In this document: one piece after another, positions 56,216 through 64,000 of the stretch
Layout of the letters: the number at the start of each line of letters is the position of its first letter
Position numbering within the stretch: the stretch's first letter is position 1
Assembly (NCBI RefSeq): GCF_963676685.1
Contig: NC_092347.1
Span: forward strand, 89,282,592 to 89,346,591
Length of the DNA: 64,000 nt
From: Mytilus edulis
Taxonomy: Eukaryota; Mollusca; Bivalvia; Mytilida; Mytilidae
Reading direction: 5' to 3'
Made by a program: the position numbers and the translations under genes
Notes under the pieces: model-generated
Databases searched by the model: none
Told to the model about the DNA's origin: nothing
The model's input: the letters and a program-made list of their open reading frames with translations, nothing else

Positions 56216-56329
56216 TATGACCCTTTTCCTTGTCTCCTCTTTTATAAACCTGAACACTTCTCTCTTTAATCGTGGTTATACTCATTCTTCTTTTCATAGA
56301 GCAAATGTACTACAAGCTTCTTCGTTTAA

Positions 56330-57044
56330 GGTAGCACAATACAAAGATTTTGCCACTCCTAATCAGACAACTTTAAACTGATGTAATTCATTTTATCCGT
56401 CTTTATATTTTATAAATGAGGTACCAAAAGAAGGAAGAAAGATTAATCTTTCAAATTGTGATAATTTCATTATGAAATAATTATTACATAATTAATTATT
56501 ATGTAATTAGTTGCTATATTGTGATGTCCACACTTGAATGAATTTAGCTTCTTTGTTCTTCATAGCATCCCAAAATATTTTATAGATTCTTGTACAACAC
56601 AGCTTGACCTCCAAAACTGTGTCTCAGATTTCCAAAAACATCAATAGAACAAATTTTATACCCAATGGAATTTAGTGGTCTCTTATGAATTGCATGTTGC
56701 AAACTTCATTGAAGATTTATGAGAGAATGAAATACAATAGGAAAAATCTGAGACACAGTTTTGGAGGTCAAACTGTGTTGTGCAAGAATCTATAAAATAT
56801 TTTGGGATGCTATGAAAAACAAAGAAGCTAAATTCATTCAAGTATAGACATCACAATATGGCAACTAATTACATAACAATTAATGATGTAATAATTATGT
56901 CATAATGAAATTATCACAATTTGAAAGATTAATCCTTCTTCTTTCTTTTGGTACCTCATTTATAAAATTCAAAGAAAGATGAGTGGAATTACATCAGTTT
57001 AAAGATGTATGATTGGGGATGAAAAATCTTTGTATTGTGCTACC
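56330..57044. mobile_element. 715-bp palindromic TTAA-bounded MITE
   Basis: Begins GGTAGCACAATACAAAG and ends with its complement, with TTAA at 56326-56329 and 57045-57048. The arms are about 310 bp and highly similar: for example CTGAGACACAGTTTTGGAGG at about 56750 is inverted near 56615. The centre is near 56687. No ORF. Confidence 0.9.
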
Positions 57045-57610
57045 TTAATATACACTATCACTATTGTTATAAGATAGATTATTAATAATAAGTCCGATTA
57101 AAAATGAATAAAAACTTAAATAATGGAATAGTTAAAAAATTTGAAAAATATATACAACACAGGATTCCGGAGTCTCAGTATTAACCAATGTTTTTGGTAC
57201 CGTTATTGTTATTGTAATACAAAAGAAGAAGCCAGAAATATGAAATATTTTATCACAGGATATTGGTAGATTATTGTAAATTTGCTCTTTCGAATTAAAT
57301 AGACGCAGATGTATAAACCATGAGACGACTGGTTGCAAAGCAATACTAAATAAATGCTAAGAAAGGATTAAAAAGAATTGAAATGAATCATTTGATTTTG
57401 GCAAATTATTACAATTTCATATGAAAAAACGATAATAGACGTTAAAGTTAATTCAATCAATGTTCAGCACTTAAACACCAACGGCCAAACAGTTAACAAA
57501 GCATATTGATTGATACTAAACAAAATTTAAAAGCTATTTAAGTTACAGGGCTCATTTAAAGCCATGTTTCACCTTATACAAAAATAAGAATGAAAACAAA
57601 AATAATAATA

Positions 57611-57752
57611 CTGACATGATTGGTCAGAAATCAGAAAATATCAGATATTTCTAACAAATACATATAATAATACCGACATGAATGGTCAGAATCAAACAAT
57701 ACCACTGACATGAATGGTCAGATCTTTCTCACAAGATTGGCCAGAAAACAAA
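57611..57752 (+). repeat. short imperfect repeat cluster
   Basis: Three to four copies of a TGACATGAATGGTCAGA-like motif separated by 30-60 bp. Confidence 0.6.
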
Positions 57753-58494
57753 ATGTCCCATTAAGGATATATACAAATCACCCACTACTGTAAGAACAAA
57801 ACTGGCACAGAATAAGATTGCTCCTTCTGTTTAACAGTAACACGATGAGACTAAACATCCTCTTCTTTAACAATGAGCCAATACTTGAACAAAAGCAATT
57901 GTCAACTATAAATTACCAAAATAATTCAATTGTAACTTGCAGATGGGTGAATAAAGTTCAAAAACTGGCATCCAAAACTAAAGAAATTAAGTATATTAAA
58001 TTAAAATGAAATCTACAGCGATTTGTGCAAAACTTTGTCAAACAAATAAAACCAAGCTGCATCATGAAAGAATATAGTGTAGAGCAATAAGTTCTCCAAT
58101 AAATGGTCAAATATTCTGCATAAAACCAGTTGAATATTGATACAAAAGATGAATCTGAGATGACAACACCACTAATGTACCTTTTTGCTTTCATTATCAG
58201 ATCCCTTTGGGTCCATTTATACCTCTCATTGCAAAGTTTGTACTTTTAAGGCTAATCATTAGTAATGAATCAAAATTTTGGAGTTACTATCACACATTTA
58301 TAAATGAAATATGACAACAAATGAGTAATTGAATTGTTCTGAAACCTGAAAGCATAAACTATCCATACAGGTATCAAAATTCACGTAAAACTTAAGTTTA
58401 GGCAGCATATAAGAGAGGGACAATTTAATAGCACCTGAGATCACCCCTAGTTTTTGGTGAGGTTCGTGTTGCATTATTAGTAAAAAGAAACAGC

Positions 58495-59110
58495 ATTCAA
58501 CACGGAGCATTGGCTCACACCGAACAGTAAGCTATGAAGGGTTTCAAAAATTAATAGTGTTAAACAGGAAATCAGATGTGGATACTAAAACAAAAATTGA
58601 ACGGTTTAGGGTAAATTCAATCTAAAGGCTCTGCAATTGTTTTTAAAATTTGACTTTTCTACACTTTACTCAAGTATTTCCCATTGCAAATTGAAGAAGC
58701 TAGTAGTTCTGCTTTGTTTCATAAAATTTCGTCTTCAAACAAAACAATTTCTGAAACCTACATTTTCAAGATTCTAGATTTCTTGATAGTGTTACTTTAT
58801 GTTCTTATGTCGTTCCTATAATCCAGTCCATTTTTCACGAATGTAACCCTCCGAATTAGACTTATTATCGGGTTTGTACTAACATAAGTGACAGGACAAG
58901 TGTCATGTGTGGAGCAGGATATGTTAACCCTACAGCTGAGCACATTGTAAATTGTTGGTGGGGTTTGTGTTGCTCAGTCATTTCTATGTTGTGGTTTGTG
59001 TACTATTATTTGTCTGTTGGTCTTTATTTTTCTTAGCCATTACATTGTCAATCTTTTTCAACATTTGTGTTTGAATGTCCCTCTGGTATATTTTGCATCT
59101 CTTTATGTAT
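58495..59110. repeat. family A and family F fragments
   Basis: 58495-58550: 'CACGGAGCATTGGCTCACAC'. 58740-59110: 'CACGAATGTAACCCTCCGAA', 'CATGTGTGGAGCAGGATAT'. Confidence 0.65.
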
Positions 59111-60047
59111 TCTTTAACATTTTACACATGTAAGTTGCACTGTAATGAGAGTGAAATTATGATCAGGTTTACAATATACAAGACAATTGCTTATCATGTG
59201 ACTTTTTATTGCAGTTGTTTTGCAAGGATTCAAAATATGTTGACAATATACATCTGTGCAAGATAATTATATGATCAACAAAATTAATTGCTTTTTGCAG
59301 TCTGGGTGGTCTTTGTCAAGACATGAAATGACAAGTCTTAAAGAAAAAATATATGCAAGAAAAAAATATTGAATCATAATTTCCCGCTGATATGCACATC
59401 TACATAGTATGTCCTTATCATCTTAAAAGTTTCATGGAATTCTGTTTTGTGGTTTTAGAGGAGTTGCAATGACAATCTGTTGCAGTAGTATATTGGGACA
59501 AATAAGTTCGAAAGGACATAACTCTTAGAAAAGATTGTAATCATAAATTCATGTCAATATGCACATATAAAACATCCAAGGCCACCAATGGGTCTTCAAC
59601 ACAGTGAGTCTCTATATATCAGTTTATTGTAATCCTTGAATGTATTAAGCTTGTAGTTTTTTTTATCATGAAGAGAAGAATATTAATTGGCAGTACAATC
59701 AGACTGGATAACTAATCTTGTTAGCCATGGTTCAACACATCAACACAAATCAGTGCTTATTTTTTTTTAATAAATAATACCTCCTGAGCTCATGATTAAA
59801 ATCAATAATGTATAATTGCATCAACAAATGTTTTTTTGCAAAATAGATTCAGAATCAAATTAGACAGATTTGATTATACTTTAAAACAGTTATTGAAAAT
59901 AAAAACAACATTGTTATTTTATATCATCGTGTCCTGATATAACTGATCTTCTTGATCCTGATTTTGGTAATATAGTTGTTGCTCCAATTTCCCAGTAATC
60001 CTGATGAATATTGCCAATTGTTTTTATCAGACATCATATTACTTCTA

Positions 60048-63730
<3,683 letters not shown>

Positions 63731-64000
63731 CTGTAAAAAACTAAATGTGTTAAAAAAAAACAAACTTTAAGTTCAGGTACCATTAACCATTATCAAATCA
63801 GTTAATTTATCATTTAAAATCATATAAATGGAGACACAGATAATGCCCTTGATTGCATATAACATAATAAAAGGACATAACTTAAGAAAAGTGACAAAGT
63901 CTAATTTGATCTGAGTTTTGTGGTGATAAGCATTGTGTATAAGTTTCATAACATTTCAATTTAGTTGACCCAATGAAGCAAAATAAATTTAGAGAAAGAA
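63731..64000 (-). other. DPCD intron, continues beyond the window
   Basis: AT-rich sequence upstream of the exon; no further DPCD coding sequence recognised before the edge. Confidence 0.7.

Larger units (their letters stand above)
54461..60047. other. spacer between the upstream lectin gene and DPCD
   Basis: No gene seen. It holds the presumed promoter of the lectin gene on one side and the DPCD 3' UTR on the other. Listed separately are a SINE, two TTAA-bounded palindromes, family A, D and F copies and a short repeat cluster. 57.05-57.6 and 59.1-60.0 kb are AT-rich with nothing recognised. Confidence 0.55.

Overview
The window looks like nuclear DNA of a bivalve mollusc, most likely a mussel (Mytilus-like). 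It is very AT-rich. Its genes are split by GT-AG introns. One gene is recognisably animal DPCD. Most of the rest consists of interspersed repeats of types I associate with mussel and other bivalve genomes; that assignment is from memory of these families, not from a search. No bacterial, phage or CRISPR features are present.

Layout. 1-6.5 kb is a nested transposon patch. A large foldback-type element has arms made of a degenerate, CpG-rich, roughly 10-bp repeat. It is split by a 5'-truncated LINE retrotransposon (reverse transcriptase on the minus strand) and by a 437-bp palindromic MITE. 8.6-19.0 kb (+) is a two-exon gene model for a 300-aa protein I do not recognise, with a 9.5-kb intron full of repeats. 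23.9-31.3 kb (-) and 34.7-54.5 kb (-) are two head-to-tail paralogous genes. Each encodes a predicted secreted protein made of a signal peptide, a PAN/apple-like domain and a C-type-lectin-like domain. All their introns are phase 1. The upstream copy (34.7-54.5 kb) also has two duplicated 93-bp Ser/Thr-rich linker exons. 60.0-63.7 kb (-) holds the last three coding exons of DPCD, whose 5' part lies beyond the right edge.

Repeats are lettered for reference. A = element related to 'TATGATTGCCAATGAGACA'. B = element with 'CATATTCCTGACTTGGTACA' and 'GGAAAGTCCC'. C = element starting 'AAGGCAACAGTAGTATACC'. D = element with 'GACGCGCGTTTCGTCTACA'. E = element with 'GGGGAATGTGTCAAAGAGAC'. F = element with 'GGTTATTCCATAACTGTC'-like sequence and 'GTGGAGCAGGAT'. 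These recur throughout the introns and spacers in both orientations. There are also four minisatellites or microsatellites, three TTAA-bounded inverted-repeat elements, two TA-bounded ones, a tRNA-derived SINE and several long hairpins.

How the genes relate: the two PAN-lectin genes form a local tandem family of probable secreted recognition or adhesion proteins, with visible divergence in cysteine pattern and sugar-binding loop. DPCD is a ciliogenesis-associated gene. Nothing in the sequence links it or the unknown plus-strand gene functionally to the lectins.
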